Shown one piece after another: positions 22,622-31,290 of a DNA stretch of 64,000 nucleotides (positions within the stretch are counted from its first letter, which is position 1; every line of letters begins with the position of its first letter). The stretch comes from an uncultured bacterium. Its GTDB lineage: Bacteria > Bacteroidota > Rhodothermia > Rhodothermales > Rubricoccaceae. Both the position numbers and the translations under genes were made by a program. The DNA lies in assembly GCA_947493945.1 (NCBI GenBank), contig CANLSR010000008.1, forward strand, positions 1 to 64,000. The letters are read 5' to 3'. The notes under the pieces are model-generated. The model did not search any database. It was not told the DNA's origin and saw only the letters and a program-made list of their open reading frames with translations.

Positions 22622-24019
22622 CTAGACCTCGGCGCCCGACTGGACCGCCGCCTCCACGTCGGCGGGCTCCTTCGGGATCTCCGGCCCCAGGACGCGGTGG
22701 CCGTCGTCGGTGATCAGGACGTCGTCCTCCAGGCGGACGCCGCCGAACCCGACCCAGCGCTCGGCCTCGTCGTAGTCGACGAAGTCGGCGTGGCGGTTCT
22801 CGGCGCGCCACTGCTCCAGCAGGGCCGCGTTAAAGTAGACGCCCGGCTCGACGGTCATGACGTAGCCCGGCCGCAGCGCGCGCCCAAAGCGGAGGTACTT
22901 CGTCCCGAACTGGTCGCTCCGGGTCGCTTCGTCGGCGTAGCCCACGCGGTCCTCGCCCAGCCCCTCCATGTCGTGGACGTCCAGGCCCATCGCGTGGCCC
23001 AGGCCGTGGGTAAAGAACAGCGCGTGCGCGCCCGCGTCCACGATGTCGGCCGGGTCGCCTCGGAGCAGGCCTAGCCCGACCAGCCCGTCCGCGACGTGGC
23101 GCGAGGCGACGTCGTGGACGTCGCGGTAGGCCACGCCGGGCGCGCTGGCCTCGATGGCCGCCAGCTGGGCGTCGAGGACGGTTTGGTAGACGCCGAGCTG
23201 GCGGTCCGAGAAGGCGCCGCCGACGGGCGAGACGCGCGTGATGTCGGAGCTGTAGCCCGTCTCCGGCGCCACGCACCCGGCGTCGTGCAGGAGCAGGTCG
23301 CCCTCGGCCAGGACGTGGCCCGAGGCCGTGTGGTGGGCCACCTCGCCGCGCGTGCTCACGATGGACGGGAACGACGGGTAGGAGCCGTGGGAGTAGGCCG
23401 AGGCTTCGAGGGCCGCCGCGACCTCGTACTCAGTCGCGCCGGGCTGGGCCATCCACATGGCCGTCAGGTGCATCTCGGCCGCGATCTCGACGGCCCGCTC
23501 GATCTCGCCCACCTCGGCGTCGGTCTTGACCAGCCGCTGGGCGATCACGGCGTCGATCAGCGTCGGCGACGGCTCGACCGCGCCCGGCGCCACGCCGAGC
23601 AGGTCCGCCAGCCGGAGCCGCTGGCGGTCGCGGTAGGGCGGCAGCACGTGGACCGGCCGGCCCGAGGCGCGCGCCGCCGCGGTGGCGTCGGCCAAGGCCT
23701 CAGGCCCGGCGACGTGCTCGATGCCGGCGAGCGCGGCCAGGGTCTCCGGCGAGTCGACGTCGCCGTTCCACACGCGGTCCTCCAGGCTCGCCTCGCGGCC
23801 GTAGAGCGTCGTCTCGCCCGTCGCGGTGTCCAGCGCGACCGCCAGCCCGGGCGCGTTGAGGCCGGTGTAGTAACGGAACGAGGCGTCCTGCCGGAAGGGG
23901 TACAGGTTGGACGCGTAGCCCATCGCCGACTCCTCGTTGCCGAGGAGCACGACTAGGCCGTCGTCGAGCGCGTCCGCCAGCGCGGCGCGGCGGTCGGAGA
24001 AGGTGGCGGAGGAGAACAT
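22622..24019 (-). CDS. pepP: M24 metallopeptidase, Xaa-Pro aminopeptidase type
   Basis: The 465-residue enzyme removes N-terminal residues preceding proline. It has the aminopeptidase P N-terminal domain (FSDRRAALADAL...LVVLLGNEES, FRYYTGLNAPG) and the pita-bread catalytic domain. Metal ligands are in LLHDAGCVAPETGYSSDITR (two Asp), THGLGHAMGLDVHDMEG (His), TVEPGVYF (Glu) and VRLEDDVLI (Glu). The start MFSSATFSDRRAAL fits the family; the frame is open well upstream but without homology. It is followed immediately by the ATP-grasp gene. A TAGATTCC box lies 21 bases before the ATG. Confidence 0.93.
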   Translation of the reverse strand: MFSSATFSDRRAALADALDDGLVVLLGNEESAMGYASNLYPFRQDASFRYYTGLNAPGLAVALDTATGETTLYGREASLEDRVWNGDVDSPETLAALAGIEHVAGPEALADATAAARASGRPVHVLPPYRDRQRLRLADLLGVAPGAVEPSPTLIDAVIAQRLVKTDAEVGEIERAVEIAAEMHLTAMWMAQPGATEYEVAAALEASAYSHGSYPSFPSIVSTRGEVAHHTASGHVLAEGDLLLHDAGCVAPETGYSSDITRVSPVGGAFSDRQLGVYQTVLDAQLAAIEASAPGVAYRDVHDVASRHVADGLVGLGLLRGDPADIVDAGAHALFFTHGLGHAMGLDVHDMEGLGEDRVGYADEATRSDQFGTKYLRFGRALRPGYVMTVEPGVYFNAALLEQWRAENRHADFVDYDEAERWVGFGGVRLEDDVLITDDGHRVLGPEIPKEPADVEAAVQSGAEV

Positions 24020-24040
24020 GGGGTGCGGTGGGGTCGGCAC

Positions 24041-24048
24041 GGAATCTA
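24041..24048 (-). promoter_or_regulatory. TAnnTT-type -7 box for pepP
   Basis: TAGATTCC on the minus strand, 21 bases upstream of the start, matching the box found before hrcA (TAGATTCG). Confidence 0.45.
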
Positions 24049-24121
24049 ACCGGCGTGCGCCGGCCGGCGGGACCTCCGCCGCCGCAGACGGGGTTGAGCC
24101 GCTCCCCCATCGCCCTCCGCC

Positions 24122-24583
24122 GTGACCCACCGCCTGCACACGACCACCTGGCTGCCGCACCCACGCGCCGAGGTGTTCGACTTTTTCTCCGACGCCGAGA
24201 ACCTGGCCCGCATCACGCCGCCCGAGCTCGACTTCGAGATCGTGACGCCGACGCCCATCGACATGGGCGAGGGCACCTGGATCAGCTACCGCCTGGGCCT
24301 GTTCGGCGTCCGGTTCGGGTGGCGGACCGAGATCACGGCCTGGGAGCCGCCCTACCGCTTCGTGGACCAGCAACTCAAAGGGCCGTACCGGCGGTGGCAC
24401 CACACGCACACGTTCGTGGAGGCCGCCGGGCCGGGCGGCCAGCCGGGCACCCAGATGGACGACGAGGTCCGGTGGGCCCTGCCGCTCGCGCCGGCCGGCG
24501 AGCTGGCGTACCCGTTGGTCCGCGCCCAGCTGGCGCGGATCTTCGGCTACCGCCAGCGGCGGATCACCGAGCTTCTTTCCTAA
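24122..24583 (+). CDS. SRPBCC/START-like protein
   Basis: The 153-residue product from a GTG start fits the polyketide cyclase/dehydrase helix-grip fold: WLPHPRAEVFDFFSDAENLARITPPELDFEIV, then GTWISYRLGLFGVRFGWRTEITAWEPPYRFVDQQLKGPYRRWHHTHTF. Members bind hydrophobic ligands; COG4276-type relatives are uncharacterised. The DUF427 gene follows after only seven bases, so the two are probably cotranscribed. Confidence 0.85.
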   Translation: MTHRLHTTTWLPHPRAEVFDFFSDAENLARITPPELDFEIVTPTPIDMGEGTWISYRLGLFGVRFGWRTEITAWEPPYRFVDQQLKGPYRRWHHTHTFVEAAGPGGQPGTQMDDEVRWALPLAPAGELAYPLVRAQLARIFGYRQRRITELLS

Positions 24584-24590
24584 CGCCGCT

Positions 24591-25088
24591 GTGCCACCCA
24601 CCGACCGCGTCGAACCTGGACCTGGGCAGGAGTCCGTGTGGGACTACCCGCGCCCGCCGCGCCTGGAGCCGGTCCGCCGGACGGTCCGCGTCGAGTTCGG
24701 CGGGGTCGAGATCGCCCGGACCGACGCCGCGCTCCGCGTCCTGGAGACCAGCCACCCGCCGACGGTCTACCTCCCGCCCGGCGCCTGGGCGCCCGGCGCG
24801 CTGGCGGCGCGCCCCGAGACCTCGGGCTGCGAGTGGAAGGGCCGCGCCGTCTACTTCGACGTGGTCTCGGGCGGCGCTCGCGCCGAGAAGGCGGCCTGGG
24901 CCTACCCGGACCCGCGCGCCCCGCACGCCGCGCTCCGCGACCACGTCGCGGTCTACCCCGCCGCGATGGACGCGTGCTGGATTGGCGACGAGCGCGTGAC
25001 GCCCCAGCCGGGCGGGTTCTACGGCGGCTGGATCACGTCGCGCGTCGTCGGGCCGTTCAAGGGCGGGCCGGGCGCCTGGGGCTGGTAG
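24591..25088 (+). CDS. DUF427-family protein
   Basis: The 165-residue product from a GTG start carries DUF427 motifs: VRVEFGGVEIARTDAALRVLETSHPPTVYLPPG, CEWKGRAVYFDV, and YPAAMDACWIGDERVTPQPGGFYGGWIT. The fold is known from structures but the function is not established. It forms a two-gene unit with the SRPBCC gene. A palindromic repeat fragment follows the stop. Confidence 0.9.
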   Translation: MPPTDRVEPGPGQESVWDYPRPPRLEPVRRTVRVEFGGVEIARTDAALRVLETSHPPTVYLPPGAWAPGALAARPETSGCEWKGRAVYFDVVSGGARAEKAAWAYPDPRAPHAALRDHVAVYPAAMDACWIGDERVTPQPGGFYGGWITSRVVGPFKGGPGAWGW

Positions 25089-25169
25089 CCGCGCCGCGCT
25101 GGCGGACGCGCCCCGCCAGTCGGACGGGCAGCGGGCGACCCACGCCCGCCGAGCCGGTCCGCCAGCGGC

Positions 25170-26072
25170 TTAGTCGACCACGCGCTCGCCGCTGGCCGCG
25201 ACCTCGGCCGTGAACAGGTCCGTCAGGCGGCGCGTGGTCTCCCCCACCGTGCCGTCGCCGATGGCCCGGCCGTCCAGGCGCGTCACGGCCGCCAGCTCGC
25301 CCATCGTGCCGGTGCAGAACATCTCGTCGGCGCGGTAGGCGTCGGTCAGCGTCAGCCGGTCGACGCGGTGCGGGATCCCGTTCTTCGCGCACAGCCCCAG
25401 CACGGTCGCGCGCGTGATGCCCTCGGGGCACGCGTCGGTGCGCGGGGTCAGCACCTCGCCGCGGCGGACCAGGAACACGTGCGTCCCGTTGCACTCGGCG
25501 ACGAACCCCTCGCGGTCGAGGAGCAGCGCCGAGTCGGCGCCGGCGGCGTTGGCCTCGATCTTGGCCAGGATGGACTGCAGCAGGTTGTTGGAGTGGATCT
25601 TGGGGTCGAGGCAGTCCGGCGGGAACCGGCGCACGGACGACGTCTGGAGCGTCAGGCCGGTGCGGCCGTAGACCGGCGCCTTCCACTCGGCGAGCACGAT
25701 CAGCGTCGGGCCGGCCTGGTTCAGGCGCGGGTCCATGCCCGACGTGATCTTGGTGCCGCGCGACAGCGTGAGCCGGATGTGGACCCCGTCGCGCATCCCG
25801 TTGGCCGCCAGCGTCTGGCGGATCTGGTCGACGATCTCGTCGCGCGTCGGCACGCCCTCGATGGCGATGGCGCGGGCGGAGTCCGCCAGCCGGTCGAGGT
25901 GCTCGGTCAGCCGGAAGATGCGGCCGTCGTACACGCGCAGGCCCTCCCAGACGCCGTCGCCGCCCTGGACCAACGAGTCGAACGACGACACGCCGGCCTG
26001 GTCGCGGTGGACCAGCCGGCCGCCGATGTTGACGATCAGGTCTCGGTTGCGTTCGTCAAACTGCTGAAGCAT
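25170..26072 (-). CDS. PLP-dependent class IV aminotransferase, branched-chain type
   Basis: The 300-residue enzyme of fold type IV resembles branched-chain or D-amino-acid aminotransferases. The Lys-bearing region is CLDPKIHSNNLLQSILAKIEAN; downstream are GFVAECNGTHVFLV and CTGTMGELAAVTRLDG, which close around the cofactor phosphate. The N-terminal VWEGLRVYDGRIFRLTEHLDRL is also typical. Its 5' end overlaps the 3' end of the sulfotransferase gene by 17 bases, so the two are cotranscribed. Substrate preference cannot be settled from sequence. Confidence 0.88.
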   Translation of the reverse strand: MLQQFDERNRDLIVNIGGRLVHRDQAGVSSFDSLVQGGDGVWEGLRVYDGRIFRLTEHLDRLADSARAIAIEGVPTRDEIVDQIRQTLAANGMRDGVHIRLTLSRGTKITSGMDPRLNQAGPTLIVLAEWKAPVYGRTGLTLQTSSVRRFPPDCLDPKIHSNNLLQSILAKIEANAAGADSALLLDREGFVAECNGTHVFLVRRGEVLTPRTDACPEGITRATVLGLCAKNGIPHRVDRLTLTDAYRADEMFCTGTMGELAAVTRLDGRAIGDGTVGETTRRLTDLFTAEVAASGERVVD

Positions 26073-26859
26073 CGGTCGGGCGGAGGCGGTGCGAAAAGAG
26101 GGAGTCGTAAAGAGGCAGCGCCGCGTCGAGGACGGGCGCCAGCCGGGCGGGAACGTCGGGCGACGACGTGCGCGGCGGGTCGAAGCCGGTCGAGGCCCAG
26201 ACGCTCTCGTACCAGTGCTCCGCCCAGACGCCGTCGGTGGCACGCGGGCCGGGCGCCCACGCCAACATGGCCGGGTCGAAGTCCACGCCCAAGGCGGAGC
26301 ACAGCATCCGGAGCACGCTTTCGGGACTGCGGAGCACGTCGTCGCAGTCCACGACCGGAGGCGTCGCCCCGCCGCGCTGGCGGACGCGCTCGAACAGTTC
26401 GACCTGTTGGGGCAAGCCGGTGTCGGCCAGCGTCGGATCAGGCGTTACGCGGTCTAGGGACACGATCATGGCCGCCGGGTCGCGGATCAGGAACGCGTGG
26501 CGGAACGACGGCGCGTCGAGCCACTCGCGGCCCACGTCGGGCAGGAGGTGGTGGGCCATGTGCTTCTGGTACCACACGGCGCGGCCGTCGGGGACGGGGC
26601 CGGAGAGCGTCGCCGAGACCGTCCGCCAGTCGGTCGGCTGGGAGCGGAGCACGGCGTCGCGGCCGGGGTGCTCCAGGCCGGTCGCGGCGAGGTAGGCGGC
26701 GTAGAGCGGCTCGTCCACGACGGCCGTGTCGGAGCGGCTGCCCCACGACCGCATCAGCGCCGTCGACAGGTTGCGCGGCCCGCTCCACATCGCCACGCGG
26801 ACGGGCGCAGGAGTCGGGCCTGCGGGGGGGGCGGACGGGCGCGGCGGTCGATGGGTCAC
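26056..26859 (-). CDS. Sulfotransferase-like P-loop protein
   Basis: The 267-residue product from a GTG start has a 5'-phosphosulfate-binding loop near the N-terminus (VAMWSGPRNLSTALMRSWGSR). It also has the second PAPS segment HAFLIRDPAAMIVSLDRV. The remainder follows the sulfotransferase fold, but a catalytic base is not obvious. Homologues often adjoin branched-chain aminotransferases, as here, where the genes overlap by 17 bases. The acceptor is unknown. Confidence 0.8.
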   Translation of the reverse strand: MTHRPPRPSAPPAGPTPAPVRVAMWSGPRNLSTALMRSWGSRSDTAVVDEPLYAAYLAATGLEHPGRDAVLRSQPTDWRTVSATLSGPVPDGRAVWYQKHMAHHLLPDVGREWLDAPSFRHAFLIRDPAAMIVSLDRVTPDPTLADTGLPQQVELFERVRQRGGATPPVVDCDDVLRSPESVLRMLCSALGVDFDPAMLAWAPGPRATDGVWAEHWYESVWASTGFDPPRTSSPDVPARLAPVLDAALPLYDSLFSHRLRPTDASAV

Positions 26860-26882
26860 GGGCGGAGTCTACGACGGCGCCA

Positions 26883-27704
26883 TCAGCCGGAGACCCAGTC
26901 GGCGTAGAGTTCGGGGCGGCGGTGGCGCAGGAACAGACGCTGGGCGTGCGACTGAGCCACGAGGCCGAGGTCGAGATCCGCCACCAGGATCTCCTCCGTC
27001 CCCGCGCCCGCTTCGGCGATCACGCGACCGTCCGGCGCGCAGACGAAGCTCTCGCCGGCAAACGTCAGCCGCTCCTCGGCGCCCACGCGGTTGGCGAGGG
27101 CGGTGAAGTAGCCGTTCTGGAAGGCCGCCACCTGCATCTCGGCGTGGTACAGGCCCTCGGGCCACTCGCCGACGGCGCCGGCCTGGGGCACCACGACCAC
27201 CTCGGCGCCGGCGACCGCCAGCGCGCGCATGACCTCGGGGTAGTGCCGGTCGTAGCAGATCGCCACGCCGACGCGGCCGGCGGCGGTGTCGTAAACCGGC
27301 ATCCCGGCGTCGCCCGGTGCGTAGTACCCCTGCTCGTGGAAGGCCTCGTACTCGGTGATGTGCACCATCCGAGTCGCGCCCAAAAGCGTCCCGTCGGCGT
27401 CGATCACCGGCGACGTGTCGAACGTCCGGTCGCCGTCGCGCTCGAACAGGTTGAGCACCGCCACCACGCCGCGCGCTTCGCACCGCTGGCGGAAGGCCTG
27501 GACGGTGGGGCCGTCGAGCGGCTCGGCGGCGGCCAGCGCCTCGGGCGTCGCGCGGTGCTGCGGGTAGAAGGGCGAAAAGGCGAGCTCGGCGTAGGCCACC
27601 AGGTCGGCCCCGGCGTCGGCGGCGCGGTCGAAGGCGGCGAGCCCGCGCGCGAGGTTGTCGCCGAGGTCGGCGGTGGCGGGTTGCTGGACGAGGGCGATGC
27701 GCAT
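26883..27704 (-). CDS. Nitrilase-superfamily carbon-nitrogen hydrolase
   Basis: The 273-residue amidase-fold protein has the catalytic Glu in VAYAELAFSPFYP and the nucleophile Cys in VGVAICYDRHYPEVMRALA. The third catalytic residue is normally Lys in a YRKxH motif. The corresponding stretch here reads ATRMVHITEYEAFHEQGYY, so Lys seems replaced by Met. The family includes N-carbamoylputrescine amidase and omega-amidase, and the length fits. Either this branch uses a variant site or activity is altered. The start MRIALVQQPA is the usual N-terminal strand. Confidence 0.87.
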   Translation of the reverse strand: MRIALVQQPATADLGDNLARGLAAFDRAADAGADLVAYAELAFSPFYPQHRATPEALAAAEPLDGPTVQAFRQRCEARGVVAVLNLFERDGDRTFDTSPVIDADGTLLGATRMVHITEYEAFHEQGYYAPGDAGMPVYDTAAGRVGVAICYDRHYPEVMRALAVAGAEVVVVPQAGAVGEWPEGLYHAEMQVAAFQNGYFTALANRVGAEERLTFAGESFVCAPDGRVIAEAGAGTEEILVADLDLGLVAQSHAQRLFLRHRRPELYADWVSG

Positions 27705-27833
27705 GGACGTTCGGGGTTCGGGGCCTGCAAGTTGGCCCGCCGAGCCCGACCTGACCGCCCGAAATCGAGTTGGACATGACCGACCGGTAAACGCCGGGAC
27801 TCTCCGCGCCTGGCCGATCGGACCCAGGGCCCT

Positions 27834-28559
27834 TTACCTATCGAGCAGTCGGGCCACTTGGTCGTGGGCGCGCTCCGCCAGCGCGCCGGCGCCCTCGCCC
27901 GGCCTGGACGGGATCGGACGGCCGACGCGGACGCGCACGCGGCCGGGCCGGGCCGTCCGCTGGTGCTCGTTGACCAGCCGCCACGCGCCGTCCACGGCGA
28001 CGGGCACGACCGGCACGCCGGCGCGCTCCGCCAGCCGGAAGGCGCCGGGGTAGAACGCGCCCAGGCCGGCGCCGTAGCTCCGGGTGCCCTCGGGGAAGAA
28101 CAGCACGGCCTCGCCGGCCGCCAGCCGCTCGGCCGCCTCCGCCAGCCCGGCCTCGGCGCCGCCCGGCGCCCGGCGGTCGATGAGCACGCACCGCGAGTGG
28201 CGCAGGATGGCGCCCACGACGGGCACTCGGCCCAGCCCGGCGCGCGCCACGAACACGAACGGCGCGCCGATGGCCAGCGTCAGCACCGGGATGTCGAGCA
28301 TCGACTGGTGGTTGGCGACGTAGACCACCGGGCCGCTGGCGGCCGCCCCCTCGGCGCGGACCCGGATGCCGGCGCCGCCCAGCACCAGCCGAGACCACAC
28401 CCGGAGCCAGCGCCAGAACGTCCGGGCCGTCGGCCACAGGGCCAGCGCGGCCAGGTTGGGGCCGACCTGGACCAGGCTCACGAGCGCGGCCCAGAGCAGC
28501 GTCCAGCCCAGCCACAGACGGGCGGCGAGCGGCGAGCGAGCAGGGGCGACCGTCGGCAC
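27834..28559 (-). CDS. plsC: 1-acyl-sn-glycerol-3-phosphate acyltransferase
   Basis: The 241-residue membrane enzyme acylates lysophosphatidic acid in phospholipid synthesis. A hydrophobic N-terminal helix is followed by the acyltransferase motifs NHQSMLD (catalytic His and Asp) and FFPEGTRS, with VPVVPVAVDG after. The GTG start at 28559 is preceded by a TAGCTTGG box five bases upstream, so the transcript may be nearly leaderless, or the start may be slightly downstream. It stands alone. Confidence 0.9.
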   Translation of the reverse strand: MPTVAPARSPLAARLWLGWTLLWAALVSLVQVGPNLAALALWPTARTFWRWLRVWSRLVLGGAGIRVRAEGAAASGPVVYVANHQSMLDIPVLTLAIGAPFVFVARAGLGRVPVVGAILRHSRCVLIDRRAPGGAEAGLAEAAERLAAGEAVLFFPEGTRSYGAGLGAFYPGAFRLAERAGVPVVPVAVDGAWRLVNEHQRTARPGRVRVRVGRPIPSRPGEGAGALAERAHDQVARLLDR

Positions 28560-28563
28560 GGCG

Positions 28564-28571
28564 CCAAGCTA
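28564..28571 (-). promoter_or_regulatory. TAnnTT-type -7 box for plsC
   Basis: TAGCTTGG on the minus strand, five bases before the annotated GTG; the same octamer precedes purK. Confidence 0.4.
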
Positions 28572-28767
28572 GCGTCGCACCCGCCGGGGGTGCCGAGCCC
28601 GCGTCTCGCCGGGCGCTGGCGGCAGGGGCCAGCGGGGCGGTCCGGGACGCGCCCACACCCGGCCGGCGGCTTCCGCGCCTCCTGGACCTCGTCCGCCTCT
28701 TCCCTTGCGTTTCGCGGTCCCGGCCGGCCGCTGGCGGTTGATTGCGGGACCCAACCAAACGACCGAC

Positions 28768-29208
28768 ATGGAGCGCACGCTCGCCATCATCAAGCCCGAC
28801 GCCGTCAAGGCCGGGAACGCCGGCAAGATCCTGGACCGCATCCTCGCCGAGGGCTTCGCCGTCCGTGCGATGAAGCTGGTCACGCTGACCCAGGCCCAGG
28901 CCGAGGGCTTCTACGCCGTCCACGCCGAGCGCCCGTTTTTCGGCGAGCTGACCGAGTTCATGTCGTCCGGCCCGTGCGTGCCCCTCGTTCTGGAGCGCGA
29001 CGACGCGGTGGCCCACTGGCGGACGACCATCGGCGCGACGAACCCGGCCGAGGCCGAGGAGGGCACGATCCGCAAGCAGTTCGCCACGTCGATGGGCGAG
29101 AACGCCGTCCACGGCTCCGACTCGGCTGAGAATGGCGTCAAGGAGGGCCGCTACTTTTTCCCCGAGGGCGAGATCGTCCAGAACGGGGCCGACGTGGTCG
29201 ACGCCTAG
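28768..29208 (+). CDS. ndk: Nucleoside diphosphate kinase
   Basis: The 146-residue enzyme equilibrates nucleoside di- and triphosphates. It starts [16 protein letters not shown]. The phosphorylated His is in [37 protein letters not shown] and [17 protein letters not shown] complete the family set. The frame opens 63 bases earlier, but the ATG at 28768 gives the conserved N-terminus. A strong GC hairpin begins 20 bases after the stop. Confidence 0.98.
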   Translation: MERTLAIIKPDAVKAGNAGKILDRILAEGFAVRAMKLVTLTQAQAEGFYAVHAERPFFGELTEFMSSGPCVPLVLERDDAVAHWRTTIGATNPAEAEEGTIRKQFATSMGENAVHGSDSAENGVKEGRYFFPEGEIVQNGADVVDA

Positions 29209-29227
29209 ACCCGCGCCCCCGATGTGC

Positions 29228-29262
29228 CGCCGCCCCGCGCTGGCGGTCAGCGCGGGGCGGCG
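29228..29262. terminator. GC-rich hairpin after ndk
   Basis: Perfect 14-base arms (CGCCGCCCCGCGCT / AGCGCGGGGCGGCG) enclose a 7-base loop that itself contains GGCGG. It lacks a T-run, so it would be a non-canonical terminator or an RNA-stabilising hairpin. Confidence 0.5.
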
Positions 29263-29405
29263 TCCGTTCCGGCCCGCTGGCGGTTCTCCTCGACCAACGC
29301 CTCGGCCCGCCGGCGGCGACCGCCAGCGCGAGGAGCGCGCAGCCGGCGCGGACTGAATCGGGCGCGAATACGCGGCCTCGGCGCGCACCCGGGTCTCGGG
29401 GGCGC

Positions 29406-29413
29406 CATCTTGC
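29406..29413 (+). promoter_or_regulatory. Candidate -7 box for lysS
   Basis: CATCTTGC lies 22 bases before the lysS start, similar to GATCTTGG before grpE and hrpB. Confidence 0.35.
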
Positions 29414-29435
29414 GGCCTCGCCCCCGACCGCACCC

Positions 29436-31190
29436 ATGGCCCTGACCGAGCAAGAGCAGATCCGCCGCGACCACCTCGACGCGCTCCGCGCCGCCGGCGT
29501 CGAGCCGTTCCCCGCCGACGCCTGGCCCACGACCCACGCCGCCGCCGACGTCCTCGACGCCTTCGACGACGCGCGCCACCAGCCGGGCGAGGACGGGGAG
29601 CCGGCGACCGAGCCATTCCGCGCCACGATCGCCGGGCGCATGATGACCAAGCGGGTCATGGGCAAGGCCGCCTTTTTCCACCTGGCCGACGAGTCGGGCC
29701 AGATCCAGATCTACGTCCGCCGCGACGACCTGCCGGAGGGCTTCTACAACACCGTCTTCAAAAAGCTGCTCGACCCAGGCGACTGGCTGGGCATCGAGGG
29801 CGAGGTGTTCCGCACCAAGATGGGCGAGGTGTCGGTCCGCGCCGAGAACCTGGTGCTGCTCGCCAAGTCGCTCCGGCCGCTGCCGGTCGAGAAGGAGGCC
29901 GTGGACCCGGAGACGGGCGAAACGCGGCGGTTCAACGAGGTCTCCGACCCCGAGTTCAGGTACCGCCAGCGCTACGCCGACCTCGCGCTCCACCCCGAGG
30001 TGCGCGACGTGTTCCGGACGCGCCACCGCGTCGTCCGCACGATCCAGGGCTTCCTGGACGAGCAGGGCTACGTCGAGGTCGAGACGCCCGTCCTCCAGCC
30101 GCTCTACGGCGGCGCCGCGGCGCGGCCGTTCACGACGCACCACAACGCGCTCGACATGCCGCTCTTCCTCCGCATCGCGGACGAGCTGTACCTCAAGCGG
30201 CTCCTGGTGGGCGGCTTCGAGGGCGTCTACGAGATCGCCAAGGACTTCCGCAACGAGGGGCTGAGCCGGTTCCACAACCCGGAGTTCACCATGCTCGAGC
30301 TCTACGTCGCCTTCCGCGACTACGACTGGATGATGGGCCTGGTGGAGCGGATGCTGGAGGCCGTCGCCGTGGCCGCCACCGGCTCCGCCGACGTCGCGCG
30401 CACCATCGACGGCCAGACGCACACGTTGCGCTTTGCCGCCCCCTTCCGCCGCGTCCCCATCTTCGACGCGATCGCCCAAGCCACGGGCCACCACCTCTAC
30501 CGCGACGGCGCCGTCGCGGGCCGCGACGAGATCGCCGGAGTGGCCCGCCAGCTGGGCCTGGAGGTGGACGACTCGATGGGCGCCGGCAAGCTGATCGACG
30601 AGATCTTCGGCGAGGCCGTCGAGCCGACGCTGATCCAGCCCACGTTCGTGACCGACTACCCCGTCGAGCTGTCGCCGCTGGCCAAGCGCCACCGCACGAA
30701 GCCGGGGCTGGTGGAGCGGTTCGAGCTGATCGCGGGCGGCAAGGAGCTGTGCAACGCGTTCTCGGAGCTCAACGACCCGCTCGACCAGCGCGCCCGCCTC
30801 GAGGAGCAGGCCCGGCTGGCGGCCGGCGGCGACGACGAGGCGACGCGCGAGATCGACGAGGACTTTCTGCGCGCCCTGGAGTACGGGATGCCGCCGGCGG
30901 CCGGCCTGGGCGTCGGCATCGACCGGCTGACCATGATGATGACCAATCAGTCCTCCATCCGCGACGTGCTCCTGTTCCCGCTGCTGCGGCCGGAGACCAT
31001 TTCGGCAGACGACATCCCGGACGGCACCATCCGAGTAGTTGAGCTAGCGTCCGGGGGTTGGAGAGTGCTAGCCAGGGTTAATGGGGGAAACAAGTCCGAG
31101 ACCTTTAGAGAGTCAGAGGTGGAGGCCGTGGAGTTTGCCGAATGGCTGCTGGAGCAGGGGGGCTACGACAGACTGACCATGTCATCCTGA
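29436..31190 (+). CDS. lysS: Lysyl-tRNA synthetase, class II, with an extra C-terminal tail
   Basis: The 584-residue enzyme charges tRNA-Lys. It has the OB-fold anticodon domain (ATIAGRMMTKRVMGKAAFFHL), motif 2 FRNEGLSRFHNPEFTMLE and motif 3 GLGVGIDRLTMM. The family normally ends just after LLFPLLRPE, here residue 520. Another 64 residues follow (from TISADDIPDGTIRVVEL to YDRLTMSS). The DNA encoding the tail is visibly poorer in GC, with codons such as AGA, GTT and TTT that are rare in the body. The final TGA lies inside the left end of a dispersed inverted repeat. The tail is probably an acquired or read-through extension rather than a LysRS domain. Confidence 0.95.
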   Translation: MALTEQEQIRRDHLDALRAAGVEPFPADAWPTTHAAADVLDAFDDARHQPGEDGEPATEPFRATIAGRMMTKRVMGKAAFFHLADESGQIQIYVRRDDLPEGFYNTVFKKLLDPGDWLGIEGEVFRTKMGEVSVRAENLVLLAKSLRPLPVEKEAVDPETGETRRFNEVSDPEFRYRQRYADLALHPEVRDVFRTRHRVVRTIQGFLDEQGYVEVETPVLQPLYGGAAARPFTTHHNALDMPLFLRIADELYLKRLLVGGFEGVYEIAKDFRNEGLSRFHNPEFTMLELYVAFRDYDWMMGLVERMLEAVAVAATGSADVARTIDGQTHTLRFAAPFRRVPIFDAIAQATGHHLYRDGAVAGRDEIAGVARQLGLEVDDSMGAGKLIDEIFGEAVEPTLIQPTFVTDYPVELSPLAKRHRTKPGLVERFELIAGGKELCNAFSELNDPLDQRARLEEQARLAAGGDDEATREIDEDFLRALEYGMPPAAGLGVGIDRLTMMMTNQSSIRDVLLFPLLRPETISADDIPDGTIRVVELASGGWRVLARVNGGNKSETFRESEVEAVEFAEWLLEQGGYDRLTMSS

Positions 31191-31290
31191 GCCTGTCGAA
31201 GGATCTCGACGCGGTCGATCCGTCGTAGGCTCCGGTGCCGACAGGCTCCACCCTCGGCGCTGAGATCCTCCACTTCGCTCAGGATGACAT
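31179..31290. repeat. GTCATCCTGAGC dispersed inverted-repeat element, copy 1
   Basis: This 112-base element has perfect 14-base terminal inverted repeats (ATGTCATCCTGAGC / GCTCAGGATGACAT). Inner arms are GAAGGATCTC and GAGATCCTC, with a middle containing CGGTGCCGACAGGCT. The left end carries the lysS stop codon, and the last bases carry the start codon of the GIY-YIG gene. Confidence 0.95.

Noticed and set aside
25170-26859. Reading the aminotransferase-sulfotransferase overlap as a gene fusion or frameshift
   Set aside because: Both proteins are complete; the 17-base overlap is ordinary for tightly packed operons.
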